64,000 nucleotides of DNA. It comes from Methanolobus zinderi. GTDB lineage: Archaea; Halobacteriota; Methanosarcinia; Methanosarcinales; Methanosarcinaceae. Numbering within the stretch: the first letter of the stretch is position 1; the number at the start of each line of letters is the position of its first letter. Below, piece by piece: positions 19,203-29,245 of this stretch. The stretch is from NCBI RefSeq assembly GCF_013388255.1, contig NZ_CP058215.1:992001-1056000 (forward strand). The letters run 5' to 3'. The translations under genes and the position numbers were made by a program. The notes below the pieces were generated by a model, which saw nothing but the letters and a program-made list of their open reading frames with translations, was not told where the DNA came from and made no database searches.

Positions 19203-20486
19203 ATGTTCACGATTATCACAGGTGCTCAATTTGGTGATGAAGGTAAGGGAAAAGTAGTTGACCTCATGTCCGGCGAATATGACCTGGTTGTACGTTTCCA
19301 GGGAGGAGACAATGCAGGTCATACAGTAAAGGTCGGAGATGATGTCTACAAGCTTCATCTTATTCCTTCAGGTTTCCTTCTTGATTCCAGGGTCCTGATC
19401 GGTCCGGGTACCGTAATGAACCCGGAGGTGCTGCTAAGGGAGATCGAGATGCTTGCGGAGGGTGGCATCGAGATAAGTCCTGAAAAACTCGGTATAGATG
19501 CCAAGACCAGCATCATTATGCCTTATCATATTGAACTGGATGGTCTGAGGGAATCAAAGAGAACTGAAAAGATAGGCACTACCAAACGTGGTATCGGTTT
19601 TGCCTATATTGATAAGGTTGCCAGGGATGAGATACAGATGGCTGACGTTGCAGATGAGACACGTCTTCTACGCAGGCTGGCAGAACTTGCTCCGTCAAAG
19701 GCATCGGCCATACAGGAGCTTGACGGTGATCCTGCGATTGTTACAGATGAGAGCCTTGTGGGGAAGTATATAGAACTTGGCAAACGCCTTGCTCCGTATA
19801 TCACCGATGTATCCTATGAGATCAACCGTTCTCTGGAAAAAGGTAAGAATGTACTTGCCGAAGGTGCACAGGGCAGCCACCTCGATGTGATCCATGGTAC
19901 CCAGAAGTTTGTGACATCTTCATGTACTATCGCAGGTTCTGCATGCGCAAATCTGGGTGTCGGTCCAACTAAGGTCGATAACGTTCTTGGAATAGTCAAG
20001 GCTTATATTACACGCGTAGGAGAAGGACCGCTGCCAACCGAACTGCATGATGAGGCAGGAAGGCAGATACAGGAGGTCGGCAAAGAGTTTGGTACCACAA
20101 CCGGGAGATCCAGGCGCTGCGGATGGTTCGATCTTCCTCTTCTGAAAAAGGCGGTATATCTGAACGGGTATACTTCTATTGCACTGACTAAACTGGATGT
20201 CCTGTCAGATCTGGATCCCATCAGGGTATGTGTTTCCTATGAACTCAACGGGCAGGTACTGGACTATCCTCCGGAGGATACCGAAGAACTTGCAGAATGC
20301 AAACCTGTATATGAGGATCTGCCGGGATGGAAAGGAGATCTCACAGGTGTTAAGAGCTTTGATGAACTGCCGGAAGCTGCCCGGAGCTATGTTCTTTACC
20401 TTGAAGAAAAGATGGGAGTGCCTGTTGAGTATGTGTCCGTAGGTCCCGCAAGGGAGCAGACATTCAGAAAGGAAACGGGTAACTGA
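19203..20486 (+). CDS. purA: Adenylosuccinate synthetase
   Basis: 427 residues, the usual length for PurA. It couples IMP and aspartate with GTP hydrolysis to form adenylosuccinate in AMP synthesis. The N-terminal GDEGKGKVVD loop (residues 11-20) and the NAGHTVKVG segment are diagnostic, as is FGTTTGRSRRCGWFDLP further on. A TATA-like CTTTATTAAG at about 19170 lies 25-30 bases before the ATG and there is no Shine-Dalgarno sequence, so a leaderless transcript is likely. Confidence 0.97.
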   Translation: MFTIITGAQFGDEGKGKVVDLMSGEYDLVVRFQGGDNAGHTVKVGDDVYKLHLIPSGFLLDSRVLIGPGTVMNPEVLLREIEMLAEGGIEISPEKLGIDAKTSIIMPYHIELDGLRESKRTEKIGTTKRGIGFAYIDKVARDEIQMADVADETRLLRRLAELAPSKASAIQELDGDPAIVTDESLVGKYIELGKRLAPYITDVSYEINRSLEKGKNVLAEGAQGSHLDVIHGTQKFVTSSCTIAGSACANLGVGPTKVDNVLGIVKAYITRVGEGPLPTELHDEAGRQIQEVGKEFGTTTGRSRRCGWFDLPLLKKAVYLNGYTSIALTKLDVLSDLDPIRVCVSYELNGQVLDYPPEDTEELAECKPVYEDLPGWKGDLTGVKSFDELPEAARSYVLYLEEKMGVPVEYVSVGPAREQTFRKETGN

Positions 20487-20607
20487 TATTCTGCCGAAAA
20501 ACGTATATACTTCTCAAGAGTTTACAGAACAAACTCCAGCACGAACGAAACCAGATATTTCATTGAGTCCATGAAATTGATAATATCTAAGTTACAAGGA
20601 GAATAAG

Positions 20608-21057
20608 ATGACAACTGCATATGATGTTCCTGCAGCCGAACTGATCGGCAATGTCGCAGGGAAACTTAAAGGTAACGAAAATGTTAACCCCCCTGAGTGG
20701 GCAGCATTTGTAAAGACCGGTGCACACAAGGAAATGCCGCCTATAGATGAAGAATGGTGGTATACACGTTGTGCTGCGGTCCTCAGGACAGTATATAAAG
20801 AAGGTCCCATAGGCGTTGAAAGGCTACGCTCTGTTTATGGCGGCAAGAAGGACATGGGTTCCAGCCCCTATCATAAGGCAAAGGGAAGCGGTTCCATCGC
20901 AAGGCTTGTGCTTCAACAGCTTGAGAACGCAGGTTTTGTACGCACTCTGAAAAGAGGTCGTGTCGTGTCACCTCAGGGACAGAAGCTGCTTGATAACAGC
21001 GCACACGAGGTAAAAGAGGAACTAGTAGAGAAGATACCCGGGCTTGCAAAATACTAA
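20608..21057 (+). CDS. rps19e: 30S ribosomal protein S19e
   Basis: 149 residues, full length for archaeal S19e. Landmarks are [11 protein letters not shown] at the start, [17 protein letters not shown] in the middle and [15 protein letters not shown] near the C-terminus. It is an archaeal/eukaryotic small-subunit protein needed for 30S maturation. AAGGAG precedes the ATG. It is followed by the PDCD5 gene, the standard archaeal arrangement. Confidence 0.96.
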   Translation: MTTAYDVPAAELIGNVAGKLKGNENVNPPEWAAFVKTGAHKEMPPIDEEWWYTRCAAVLRTVYKEGPIGVERLRSVYGGKKDMGSSPYHKAKGSGSIARLVLQQLENAGFVRTLKRGRVVSPQGQKLLDNSAHEVKEELVEKIPGLAKY

Positions 21058-21125
21058 GCCCCGTTATCTGTTCAATAACACTAATAAGGATGTACCACTA
21101 ACATCTCTTTAAGCTAGGTGATTAC

Positions 21126-21485
21126 ATGGCGGATGATCTTGAAGAAATAAGAAGAAAAAGACTTGAGCAGCTTCAGCAACAGCAGGCTTCCGAGCAGCAG
21201 ATGGGTGCAGGCGACATGCAGGCAGCAATGCAGCAGGAGCAGGCAAAGGCTGAAATGGAAGCGAAAAAACAGGCAATTCTTCGCCAGATTCTGACACCTG
21301 AAGCACGTGAACGTCTGAGCACATTGAAGATGTCCCGTAAAGAGATGGTAGAGCAGCTTGAATCTCAGTTGATAATGCTTGCCCAGAACGGCAGGCTTCA
21401 GTCCAAGATAGATGACGAGAAGCTCAAGCAGCTTCTGCTTCAGATGCAGCCGAAAAAGCGCGAACCAACCATTAAGCGTATGTGA
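21126..21485 (+). CDS. DNA-binding protein of the PDCD5/TFAR19 family
   Basis: 119 residues. The N-terminus is a Gln-rich helix (RLEQLQQQQASEQQ) and the core has LTPEARERLSTLKMSR followed by VEQLESQLIMLAQNG, typical of the PDCD5 helical bundle. Archaeal members bind nucleic acid weakly; the cellular role is not settled. Its stop overlaps the GTG start of the PP-loop gene by four bases, so the two are coupled. Confidence 0.92.
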   Translation: MADDLEEIRRKRLEQLQQQQASEQQMGAGDMQAAMQQEQAKAEMEAKKQAILRQILTPEARERLSTLKMSRKEMVEQLESQLIMLAQNGRLQSKIDDEKLKQLLLQMQPKKREPTIKRM

Positions 21486-22093
21486 GCTGGCCTTTGATGC
21501 AGGTCTCTGTTCTTTTCAGCGGAGGAAAGGACAGCTCCCTTGCAGCTATTCTGCTGGAGCCGTTCTTTGATGTCGAACTTGTGACATGCAGCTTTTCGCT
21601 GCTTCCTGTCGGGGACATTGCCCGTGAAACTGCTGAAAATCTGGGATTTGCACACAGGGTTGTCCGGCTTGATATGCCGGTGCTTGAAAAGGCATATGCT
21701 ATGGTCATAAAAGATGGTTTCCCGAAAAATGCTATAAATTACATCCACAGTGCTGCAGTTGAAAGACTTGCAAAGGATGCGGATGTGAATTTCATTGCGG
21801 ACGGTATCAGACGGGATGACCGTGTTCCGGTGCTTGACATTTCCCGTATAAGGAGCATTGAGGATCGCAACGGCGTACACTATATGTCTCCGCTTAAGGG
21901 ATACGGACGCGCGGCTGTGAATGAACTGGTAGACAGATATCTGGTGATCGAGGAAGATCAGAGTGATAATGTCATCAAAGCCGATTATGAGACTGAGCTT
22001 CGTGAGATGATCAGGCAGAAGGATGGGCCGGAAAAGATAAATGATGTTTTTCCTGCACATGTCCAGTCTCATGTTATTGAACGAAAGAGCTAG
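21482..22093 (+). CDS. PP-loop ATPase of the asparagine-synthase/alpha-hydrolase type
   Basis: 203 residues from GTG 21482. SGGKDSSLAA near residue 13 is an N-type ATP-pyrophosphatase loop, and NFIADGIRRDDRVP further on is typical of this archaeal family. PP-loop enzymes adenylate a substrate, often a tRNA base or a carboxylate; this subfamily's substrate is unknown. It sits in the conserved S19e-PDCD5-PP loop-L39e order, which hints at a translation-related task. Confidence 0.8.
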   Translation: MSWPLMQVSVLFSGGKDSSLAAILLEPFFDVELVTCSFSLLPVGDIARETAENLGFAHRVVRLDMPVLEKAYAMVIKDGFPKNAINYIHSAAVERLAKDADVNFIADGIRRDDRVPVLDISRIRSIEDRNGVHYMSPLKGYGRAAVNELVDRYLVIEEDQSDNVIKADYETELREMIRQKDGPEKINDVFPAHVQSHVIERKS

Positions 22094-22214
22094 GACCGAA
22101 TAAGGATGCAGTCTGGCAAACATGATTAAAGATTTATACAATGGTTATGTTATAGATTCAGACCTTGATCGGAACTTTATATATTAATTATAATCCATAA
22201 TACAGGTGAGACAA

Positions 22215-22370
22215 GTGAGTCACAATACCAAAGGACAGAAAATGAGGCTGGCTAAAGCTCACAGGCAGAACCACAGGGTGCCTGTCTGGGCAATTGTCAA
22301 GACCAACAGGAAGGTCGTCGGCCACCCCAAGAGAAGACACTGGAGAAGAAGCAGTCTTAAAGTGAAATGA
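22215..22370 (+). CDS. rpl39e: 50S ribosomal protein L39e
   Basis: 51 residues, too short for many gene finders. It reads [19 protein letters not shown] from a GTG start and ends [13 protein letters not shown], the invariant basic pattern of L39e, which lines the peptide exit tunnel. A TATA box (CTTTATATATTAA, near 22173-22186) and GGTGA before the start mark the head of a new operon. L31e follows after 13 bases. Confidence 0.96.
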   Translation: MSHNTKGQKMRLAKAHRQNHRVPVWAIVKTNRKVVGHPKRRHWRRSSLKVK

Positions 22371-22383
22371 GTAGGTGAAGATT

Positions 22384-22650
22384 ATGGCAGATGACGCAGT
22401 AACAGAACAGATATACACAATTCCTCTTCGCTCTGTAAAAGAGGCTCCAAGATGGAAGAGGTCTACCAGAGCTGTTAAAGTTGTAAGGGACTACCTTACA
22501 AGACACATGAAGGTCGACCCGGAGATGATCAAAATGGACAAGACCCTGAACGAAAAACTCTGGGAACGTGGTTCTGAGAAGCCACCATTGTCCATTCGTG
22601 TAAGGGCTGCAAAGTTCGAGGACGGAGAAGTCCAGGCCGAACTTGCATAA
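22384..22650 (+). CDS. rpl31e: 50S ribosomal protein L31e
   Basis: 88 residues from ATG 22384, chosen over the GTG at 22375 because TAGGTGA is correctly spaced before it. [18 protein letters not shown] and the C-terminal [17 protein letters not shown] are typical of L31e, which lies at the rim of the exit tunnel. It is the second gene of the L39e-L31e-aIF6-LX run. Confidence 0.96.
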   Translation: MADDAVTEQIYTIPLRSVKEAPRWKRSTRAVKVVRDYLTRHMKVDPEMIKMDKTLNEKLWERGSEKPPLSIRVRAAKFEDGEVQAELA

Positions 22651-22695
22651 GCTTAGCAAACCTATCATCTACGACAAGATCATACGCGGTAGATA

Positions 22696-23346
22696 ATGAT
22701 ACATACACTGAACATCAACGAAAGCCCCATTATCGGGGCTTTTGCAACATGTACGGAAAAATTCGCTCTGGTTCCACTGGGTACAAAACCGGATGTCTGT
22801 AAATCGCTTGAGGAAAGACTTGACGTACCGGTCATCCTGACGCTTGTCAGTGGCAGCACCGTTGTAGGCTCTCTTTGCAGAGGTAACTCCAATGGCCTGC
22901 TTGTTTCCAGGAATTCAAGTGTGAGAGGTATGGATGAACTTGACATCCCGGTACATGAACTGCCGGGAAAGCTGAATGCGGTAGGTAACGTGGTCCTTGC
23001 CAATGATTCGGCAGCTCTGGTACATCCCGAACTTAGTGATTCTTCTGTAGAAAAGATTGCAAAGGCTCTGAACGTAGATGTAAAAAGGGGCACCATCGGT
23101 GGTATCAGGACTGTAGGTATGGCAGGGGTCGCAACTAACAGGGGACTTCTTGTACATCCCAGGGCAAGCAACGATGAATTAGCAAATCTGGAAGAGTTAT
23201 TTGACCTGCCAGTAGATGTCGGTACCAGTAACTTTGGTACCCAAATGGTGGGTTCCGGTGTACTTGCCAATTCAAAGGGTTATGTTGCAGGCTCCCAGAC
23301 TACAGGGCATGAACTTGGAAGGATCGAGGATGCGCTGGGTTTCTAA
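22696..23346 (+). CDS. eif6: Translation initiation factor aIF6
   Basis: 216 residues, full length for this pentein-fold anti-association factor. It binds the large subunit and prevents premature joining with the small one. Recognisable segments are [18 protein letters not shown] at the N-terminus, the repeated (N)SSxxVRG and [18 protein letters not shown] in the middle, and [19 protein letters not shown] toward the end. It is in the usual place between L31e and LX. Confidence 0.96.
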   Translation: MIHTLNINESPIIGAFATCTEKFALVPLGTKPDVCKSLEERLDVPVILTLVSGSTVVGSLCRGNSNGLLVSRNSSVRGMDELDIPVHELPGKLNAVGNVVLANDSAALVHPELSDSSVEKIAKALNVDVKRGTIGGIRTVGMAGVATNRGLLVHPRASNDELANLEELFDLPVDVGTSNFGTQMVGSGVLANSKGYVAGSQTTGHELGRIEDALGF

Positions 23347-23384
23347 GTTATGTTTATTCTAAACAGTTTTACAGGTGATTTCAT

Positions 23385-23561
23385 ATGAAGACATTCCAGG
23401 TTAAAGGTACTTTCAAAGCAGGAATTGCGTGGGAAAAATTCACGAAGGAAGTTGAAAGTCAGAATGAGAAAAACGCTCTTGATAAGGTTTACTCTTTGTT
23501 CGGAAGCAAGCACGGTATAAAAAGGAACTATGTCCGTATCGAAAGTATAACAGAGGCATAA
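23385..23561 (+). CDS. rpl18a: 50S ribosomal protein LX (L18Ae/L20A)
   Basis: 58 residues, the normal length of archaeal LX. It reads [13 protein letters not shown], then [17 protein letters not shown] and ends [21 protein letters not shown] precedes the start. It lies between aIF6 and prefoldin alpha as in most euryarchaea, with 3 bases before the prefoldin gene. Confidence 0.95.
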   Translation: MKTFQVKGTFKAGIAWEKFTKEVESQNEKNALDKVYSLFGSKHGIKRNYVRIESITEA

Positions 23562-23564
23562 TCC

Positions 23565-24011
23565 ATGGCAGGTATGAATGAACAGGATCCCCGGGCACTT
23601 GCAATGCAGTACCAGGAGCTCAAAAAACGTGCAGAGGCGATTCAACAGCAGTTGACCATGGTTAAATTCTCTGTAGATGATTGTACTAAGGTCCTGAAAA
23701 CAATCGAAGAGCTTGTAAATGTTGAAGAGGGCACGGAGATGATGTTCCCGATAGGTTCCGGTTCATTTGTATATGCCAATATCACCTCCGCTGATAAGGT
23801 TGTAGTGGATATCGGCTCAGGTGTTTCCGTTGAGCGTCCTCTCGATGATGCAAAACAGATAATGGAAAAGCGTAAAGCAGAACTCGAGAAGGCATACGAG
23901 AACATGAATGCCTCTCTGGCCCAGCTATCCCAGCAGATGCAGGCGATTGAATCTTTTATTTCCAGACAGCAGCAACAGGCGCAGGGGCAACAGGGACAGA
24001 CTCAACAGTAA
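23565..24011 (+). CDS. pfdA: Prefoldin subunit alpha
   Basis: 148 residues: an N-terminal coiled-coil helix (ALAMQYQELKKRAEAIQQQL), a central beta hairpin (MMFPIGSGSFVYANITSADK) and a C-terminal helix ending in a Gln-rich tail. This is the prefoldin alpha arrangement. The alpha2-beta4 hexamer hands unfolded proteins to the group II chaperonin. The last 15 residues are nearly all Gln and Gly. It is followed by ftsY. Confidence 0.94.
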   Translation: MAGMNEQDPRALAMQYQELKKRAEAIQQQLTMVKFSVDDCTKVLKTIEELVNVEEGTEMMFPIGSGSFVYANITSADKVVVDIGSGVSVERPLDDAKQIMEKRKAELEKAYENMNASLAQLSQQMQAIESFISRQQQQAQGQQGQTQQ

Positions 24012-24049
24012 TCCCTTCTATTTTTTTTATTCATTGCAGGTTTGATCAA

Positions 24050-25327
24050 GTGTTCAATAAACTCAAATCAAAACTCAGTGGCTTTACAGAAAAGCTCGGA
24101 AGCAAGATAGATGAGAAGGCTGTAGAGGTAGAATCCGAAAAGCCGGAAACTGAGGTAGCTGATGAAAGTACGGAATCCGGCTTACAGGAAACTGTATCAC
24201 AGGCTCCGATAGAGTCTGAAGTAGCTGAAACAGATTCTGATGACCTTCAACAGACTCAGGTGGAAACTCCGGTAACTACTGTATCTGAAGAGGAAGAAGC
24301 AGAAGAGCCAACTGAATCAAAAGGCGAAAAAAAATCTTTCTGGAAAAGAGGATTTAAAAAGGCTGAGGAGCCGGAGATACCGGAAGAAAAAGAAGAAATT
24401 GAAGCTGAAACAGAGGCCGAAGCTGAGAAGCCTAAAAAGACGGGTTTTGCCCAGAAAGCCAAGGCTCTTATGTTCGAGCGTGAGTTCATCCTCGAAGAAG
24501 ATGACCTCGAAGAACCTCTCTGGGAGCTTGAAATGGCACTTCTTGAAAGCGATATTGCTCTGTCGGTCTCCGAAGCCATTGTTGAATCTGTCAAGGAACA
24601 GCTTGTGGGCACAAGGCGTCGCATAGGCAAGAACACAGGTGATATCGTTGAAGGTGCGCTCAAAAAGGCTATTTTTGATGTGATGAGCGCAAACGTATTC
24701 GATCTCGATGAATACATAAAAGATGCTGAAAAGCCTGTACATATCGTTTTTGTAGGGATAAACGGTACCGGTAAAACAACCTCAATTGCAAAACTTGCAA
24801 AGCGTCTGAAAGATCAGGGCTATTCTGTGGTTGTTGCGGCAGGTGATACTTTCAGGGCAGGGGCAATAGACCAGCTTGCAATACATGCGGAAAAGGTCGG
24901 CGTGAAAATAATAAAACACCAGGAGCAGGGTGACCCGGCTGCTGTTGTCTATGATGCCGTACAGCATGCAAAGGCAAACAATGTGGACGTTGTGCTCTCG
25001 GATACAGCCGGGCGTATGCACACCAATGTTAATCTCATGGAACAGTTAAAGAAGGTCTGCCGTGTAAGCACACCTGACCTTATGATATTTGTTGATGAGG
25101 CCGTGGCAGGTAACGATGCCGTGGAACGTGCTGCCCAGTTCAATGATGCGGTTCCGGTTGATGGTTCGATCCTGACCAAGACGGATGCCGACGCCAAGGG
25201 CGGAGCAGCGATCTCAATAGCCTACATTACAGGAAAACCCATCCTCTTTCTGGGAATGGGTCAGGGATATGATGATCTCCAAAAGTTCGATCCGCAATGG
25301 TTTGTGGACCAGCTCTTTGCAGAATGA
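24050..25327 (+). CDS. ftsY: Signal recognition particle receptor FtsY
   Basis: 425 residues from GTG 24050. Residues 1 to about 135 form a highly acidic A domain rich in Glu, and the NG GTPase domain follows. G-motifs are visible: GINGTGKTTSIAKLAKRL (G1), DTAGRMHTNVNLMEQL (G3) and TKTDADAKGG (G4). It docks ribosome-SRP complexes at the membrane. The acidic domain is longer than in many archaea. A T-rich tract ends the operon. Confidence 0.96.
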   Translation: MFNKLKSKLSGFTEKLGSKIDEKAVEVESEKPETEVADESTESGLQETVSQAPIESEVAETDSDDLQQTQVETPVTTVSEEEEAEEPTESKGEKKSFWKRGFKKAEEPEIPEEKEEIEAETEAEAEKPKKTGFAQKAKALMFEREFILEEDDLEEPLWELEMALLESDIALSVSEAIVESVKEQLVGTRRRIGKNTGDIVEGALKKAIFDVMSANVFDLDEYIKDAEKPVHIVFVGINGTGKTTSIAKLAKRLKDQGYSVVVAAGDTFRAGAIDQLAIHAEKVGVKIIKHQEQGDPAAVVYDAVQHAKANNVDVVLSDTAGRMHTNVNLMEQLKKVCRVSTPDLMIFVDEAVAGNDAVERAAQFNDAVPVDGSILTKTDADAKGGAAISIAYITGKPILFLGMGQGYDDLQKFDPQWFVDQLFAE

Positions 25328-25356
25328 TCCCACTCCCTTTTTCATTCTTTTTTTGA
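25328..25356 (+). terminator. T-tract terminator after ftsY
   Basis: Directly after the ftsY stop there are two T-runs (25337-25342 and 25347-25354) and no strong hairpin, the usual archaeal intrinsic terminator form. It lies in the 29-base gap between convergent ftsY and trpA. Confidence 0.55.
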
Positions 25357-26133
25357 TTAAGTCCTGCAACCCTGTTTTAGTTCGGATGCAAGTTTTTCTA
25401 TCCTTTCATTGACATCATTACCTGAGGCAATGATATTCACAAACGCAGAACCGACGATAACTGCATCTGCCCCGGCTTTGATAACTTCAGCAGCCTGCTT
25501 CTTGTTGGAAATGCCAAAACCCACTGCTTTTGGGACCTCGGTATGGATACGCCCGAGTATCTCCTTTGTGGATTCTGCCACATCCACTCTTTCACCTGTT
25601 ACTCCAAGACGTGATACGATGTAAACAAAGCCGGAAGTCCTCTCAAGCGTATTCTTCATCCTTGATTTGGTTGTCACCGGTGTGATGAGGAATATCAGAT
25701 CAACACCATGCTTCTTACAGGCCTCATGCAGCTCATCGGCTTCCTCTGCCGGAAGGTCAGGTACGATTATTCCTGTTATTCCTGAATTTGCGCAATCTCT
25801 GGCAAATTTCTCAGTTCCTCTCTTGTAGATCAGGTTATAGTACGTCATACAGACCAGAGGGACATTCACATCCATCGATGCTGCCATTTCAAAATACAGG
25901 TCCGGGTTCATGCCGGCTTCCAGTGCGCGGGTGGATGCAGCCTGGATAGTCGGGCCGTCTGCAACCGGGTCAGAGAATGGAAGCCCCAATTCCACGATAT
26001 CAGCACCACCTTTTACAAGGGAATGCACAATTTCCCTGGTAGCTTCGGCAGAAGGATCACCCGCACAGACATAGGCGATAAGGGCTTTCTCTCCCTTTTG
26101 TTTAAGTTCGTTAAATCTATCTTCTATTTTCAC
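25357..26133 (-). CDS. trpA: Tryptophan synthase alpha subunit
   Basis: 258 residues, TIM barrel. It cleaves indole-3-glycerol phosphate and channels indole to TrpB. The catalytic Glu is in [10 protein letters not shown] and the catalytic Asp in [22 protein letters not shown] and [11 protein letters not shown] form the phosphate-binding end. Its start overlaps the trpB stop by four bases, so the two are translationally coupled. Confidence 0.97.
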   Translation of the reverse strand: MKIEDRFNELKQKGEKALIAYVCAGDPSAEATREIVHSLVKGGADIVELGLPFSDPVADGPTIQAASTRALEAGMNPDLYFEMAASMDVNVPLVCMTYYNLIYKRGTEKFARDCANSGITGIIVPDLPAEEADELHEACKKHGVDLIFLITPVTTKSRMKNTLERTSGFVYIVSRLGVTGERVDVAESTKEILGRIHTEVPKAVGFGISNKKQAAEVIKAGADAVIVGSAFVNIIASGNDVNERIEKLASELKQGCRT

Positions 26134-27347
26134 TTGCAGGCCTCCTTTTCCTCTTTTTCTTTACCTTCTTCCATTATCCTGAACACCGATTCAAGGTCCT
26201 TGTCTCCTCGTCCTGACAGATTGATGACAACAAGGTCTCCCAGTTCGCCTGTCTTTGCCATCTTCATCACATATGCCACGGCATGGGATGACTCCAGTGC
26301 GGGGATTATACCTTCCAGTCTGCTCAGCTCGTAAAATGCTTCCAATGCCTCATCGTCACTCACATTACATGGTGTGATTCTGCCAATATCCGCAAGGTGG
26401 GCAAGTTCCGGCCCCACTCCGGAGTAGTCGAGCCCAGCGGAAACTGAACTTGATTCAAGGATCTGTCCGTACTTGTCCTGAAGTATCAGTGTGTGTGCTC
26501 CCTGGAGTATTCCTTCTTCTCCGACACAAAGCGACGATGAATGCAAAGCTTCTTTCTCAGTGATCTTCATTTCTTTTCCTCCTGCTTCCACCGGGAAAAG
26601 TTTGACTTCAGTGTCTTCAACAAACGGATGGAATATGCCCATTGCATTACTTCCGCCTCCGGCGCAGGCAACTATGGAGTCAGGATAACGACCTTCCTTT
26701 TCCATTATCTGCTCTTTTACTTCCTTACCTATGACACTCTGGAAATCTCTGACGATCATAGGATAGGGATGTGATCCGACAACTGAGCCAATGAGATAAT
26801 GTGTGTTTTCCACATTGGTGACCCAGTCTCGAAAAGCTTCGTTGATGGCATCTTTGAGCGTTCTGGAACCGGATTCCACAGAGTTTACTTTGGTGCCCAT
26901 AAGTTCCATTCTATAGACATTCATATGTTGCCGCACAATGTCTTTAGCACCCATATAAACTTCACATTCAAATCCCATATTAGCCGCTGCCATGGCAGTT
27001 GCAGTACCGTGCTGTCCGGCTCCGGTCTCGGCAATGAGACGTTTTTTTCCCATGTATTTAGCCAGAAGAGCCTGTCCAAGGGTGTTATTCAGTTTATGGG
27101 CACCACCGTGAACAAGATCCTCTCTTTTAAGATAAATCTTGATTCCATACTTTTTGCTGAGATTTTTTGCAAAATACAGGGGAGTCTCCCTTCCAGCAAA
27201 ATCTTTCATGTAATAATCAAGTTCTGCAAGGAACTTGGGATCATCCTTGTATTTTTCATACGCTTCTTCAAGCTCTGTAAGTGCTGGCATCAGTACTTCG
27301 GGAACAAATTGTCCTCCGAATTTACCATACATTGATTTTTTCATCAT
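26130..27347 (-). CDS. trpB: Tryptophan synthase beta subunit
   Basis: 405 residues of the TrpB1 type. [10 protein letters not shown] near residue 84 holds the PLP lysine, and [12 protein letters not shown] is the phosphate-binding loop. It condenses indole with serine. GGAGG lies before two consecutive ATGs; the second (27344) has the better spacing. It follows trpC after 17 bases and overlaps trpA. Confidence 0.97.
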   Translation of the reverse strand: MMKKSMYGKFGGQFVPEVLMPALTELEEAYEKYKDDPKFLAELDYYMKDFAGRETPLYFAKNLSKKYGIKIYLKREDLVHGGAHKLNNTLGQALLAKYMGKKRLIAETGAGQHGTATAMAAANMGFECEVYMGAKDIVRQHMNVYRMELMGTKVNSVESGSRTLKDAINEAFRDWVTNVENTHYLIGSVVGSHPYPMIVRDFQSVIGKEVKEQIMEKEGRYPDSIVACAGGGSNAMGIFHPFVEDTEVKLFPVEAGGKEMKITEKEALHSSSLCVGEEGILQGAHTLILQDKYGQILESSSVSAGLDYSGVGPELAHLADIGRITPCNVSDDEALEAFYELSRLEGIIPALESSHAVAYVMKMAKTGELGDLVVINLSGRGDKDLESVFRIMEEGKEKEEKEACK

Positions 27348-27364
27348 CTTCCTCCATCTCGTAA

Positions 27365-28165
27365 TTAATCAAGTGCATTAACAAGTTCCCGGGTTTTGGC
27401 ATATATTTCGCCGCTTTTTATTATCGAAGTCCCCACAAGTACCGCGTCGGCCCCGGCATCAATTACTTTTCTAATATCGTCAGCATTATGCATTCCACTT
27501 TCACTGATTATGATATGATGTGAACCATTGATCCTGTCAAATTCTTTTATGACCGGGATCAGTTTGAGGGTGGTATCGAGGTCAATTTCAAGCGTGCTAA
27601 GATTGCGATTATTGATACCAATGATCCTTGCCTTTGTTTTAAGTGCTTTTTCAAGTTCATTTTCATTATGGACTTCAACGAGTGGCTCAAAGCCTTTTTC
27701 AATGGCAATGTCAACCATTTCTTCAAGGTGATCTTCAAGAATACCTGCTATTAGTAATATAAGATCACTTCTGACTTCCTCAAACTGGAGCTTATTGATT
27801 ATAAAGTCCTTGCGAAGTACGGGAAGCATTACTTTTTTCCTGACAGCTTCCAGGTTACCGATGGACCCATGGAAAAATTGAGGCTCTGTAAGTGCGGATA
27901 TTGCCACTGCGCCTGCCCTCTCCATTTCACTGGCAATAAAAGCTGCATCCTCCGGATTGATGTCTCTTAATTTCTTTCCAGGCGATGCCGGTTTTACCTC
28001 AGCTATGACAGCAACTTTGTTCTGGGATTTTTTTTCGTTGATTTTACTGACTATATCTCGCTTATCCGTATCTATGTATTCGTTTTTTTTAGCTTCTTCT
28101 TCTTCCTTTATTTGCGATATCCTCTGTTCAGTAGACTGGATGATATTGTTTATTACGGAATGCAT
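27365..28165 (-). CDS. trpC: Indole-3-glycerol phosphate synthase
   Basis: 266 residues, TIM barrel. [14 protein letters not shown] carries the catalytic lysine, VLRKDFIIN the second lysine and [14 protein letters not shown] plus [10 protein letters not shown] the phosphate site. It closes the indole ring from CdRP. It is the first gene of a trpC-trpB-trpA run; trpE, G, D and F are not in the window. The promoter region upstream carries a TGTAC palindrome. Confidence 0.95.
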   Translation of the reverse strand: MHSVINNIIQSTEQRISQIKEEEEAKKNEYIDTDKRDIVSKINEKKSQNKVAVIAEVKPASPGKKLRDINPEDAAFIASEMERAGAVAISALTEPQFFHGSIGNLEAVRKKVMLPVLRKDFIINKLQFEEVRSDLILLIAGILEDHLEEMVDIAIEKGFEPLVEVHNENELEKALKTKARIIGINNRNLSTLEIDLDTTLKLIPVIKEFDRINGSHHIIISESGMHNADDIRKVIDAGADAVLVGTSIIKSGEIYAKTRELVNALD

Positions 28166-28189
28166 TGAATAACCACTTTTGACCTATAA

Positions 28190-28227
28190 TGTACAACTTC
28201 GTACATAGGACGCAAGGTATTTAAGAA
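28190..28227 (-). promoter_or_regulatory. trpCBA promoter with TGTAC-N6-GTACA operator candidate
   Basis: Seen: TGTAC at 28190-28194 and GTACA at 28201-28205, an exact inverted repeat with a 6-base spacer, and on the minus strand a TATA-like CTTAAATACC at about 28216-28225. The palindrome then falls near the expected transcription start. Known: TrpY of Methanothermobacter represses trp genes through TGTACA boxes. Inference: a TrpY-type repressor acts here; no such gene is in the window. Confidence 0.5.
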
Positions 28228-28276
28228 TAGCGGTTTTGCTTTATTATTTAGTTACTTAAAGATAAACTGGTTCTGT

Positions 28277-29083
28277 TTAGTGATTCCCACTTTTATCCTT
28301 CGAAAAGAACTCCATGTTGGAATCTACCAGTTCAGCATATTGGATGTCCTCTATTTGCTCCTGTATTCCTAGCTTTTCCTGGACTGTTACTGGCGGGAAA
28401 TATGCAAGGTATGCAAGTACGGTACCGATAAGAACAAAGACCCTGGCAAATATTTGCATCACATCCAGTATAGCTATCATGTCCGTGAGCATGAAATCGA
28501 ATACAAAGGAAATCGCTACCAAGGGTAGAGCTGTTCTGTAGCGTATTCTTTTTGGCATTCTCTGAAGCAGTATCAACAAAAGCAGACCAAGTATCATAGA
28601 TGTGGGAATCACAAAAAGTCCCATCATGTACAGATTTATGGCAGCATCACTGTTGATCATAAAAATGGATCCCCATTCGGTGACAATTGGTCCTACTATG
28701 CCACTATTATATAAGAAGGCAAGATAGGCTGCTCCTATTAGTGTGAATACGAATGCAATATACTCTCCGATTCTCTCACTACCGGTTATTACATAGATTA
28801 TAAAAAAAACAAGTGGGACCGATACAAATGCAAAAGGGACCGCTGCTATGAAATAAAAAATAGCATCAAGTTCCTGGTTATTCAGGTATGCACAAAACAT
28901 CCTTGCGGCTGTAGGCAAGTATGTCAGCCCCACTATCGACCAGAAGACAATCAGTGAAAAAAGTGCAGGTTTGCTACTTTCATTATACTGGTCCTTGTTT
29001 CTGGACAGTACCCATGCGAATGCAAGGGATGAGAGCATGATTGCAAAAGATATTGTGCCGCTTAGCAGTAGTCCTGAATTCAT
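28277..29083 (-). CDS. Seven-transmembrane hypothetical protein, archaellin-linked, copy 1
   Basis: 268 residues with seven hydrophobic segments and a charged cytoplasmic tail of about 35 residues (VQEKLGIQEQIEDIQ onward). I do not recognise a named family. It contains MPKRIRYRTALPLVAISFVF and SDAAINLYMMGLFVIP, both also in the copy at 31593. The layout resembles archaeal 7TM sensor input modules, but no signalling domain is attached. It diverges from an archaellin gene across a 160-base promoter region that is conserved in the second module. Confidence 0.6.
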   Translation of the reverse strand: MNSGLLLSGTISFAIMLSSLAFAWVLSRNKDQYNESSKPALFSLIVFWSIVGLTYLPTAARMFCAYLNNQELDAIFYFIAAVPFAFVSVPLVFFIIYVITGSERIGEYIAFVFTLIGAAYLAFLYNSGIVGPIVTEWGSIFMINSDAAINLYMMGLFVIPTSMILGLLLLILLQRMPKRIRYRTALPLVAISFVFDFMLTDMIAILDVMQIFARVFVLIGTVLAYLAYFPPVTVQEKLGIQEQIEDIQYAELVDSNMEFFSKDKSGNH

Positions 29084-29148
29084 ATCTGTCTACTATTTTA
29101 TTATATTTATTTTATTTATATATTATCATTGTGTGTAAATGTTACTAG

Positions 29149-29190
29149 TTTGTTGTTTGAGATTTCCAACCAAATGCTTATATATTAATT
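29149..29190 (+). promoter_or_regulatory. Archaellin promoter 1: conserved 27-base element plus TATA box
   Basis: Positions 29149-29175 (starting TTTGTTGTTTGAGATTTCC and ending CAACCAAAT) are repeated without change at 32464-32490. In both places a TATA box follows at once (here TTATATATTAA, from about 29178), and GAGGAGGATC precedes the archaellin ATG. The position just upstream of TATA fits an activator site or extended BRE. Confidence 0.65.
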
Positions 29191-29245
29191 AAATATATAA
29201 TAGTAATATATCCAAAAATATACGGATATAAGAGGAGGATCGTAC

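Noticed and set aside
22100-22210. tRNA or small RNA upstream of L39e
   Set aside because: No cloverleaf could be folded; the region contains only the L39e promoter.
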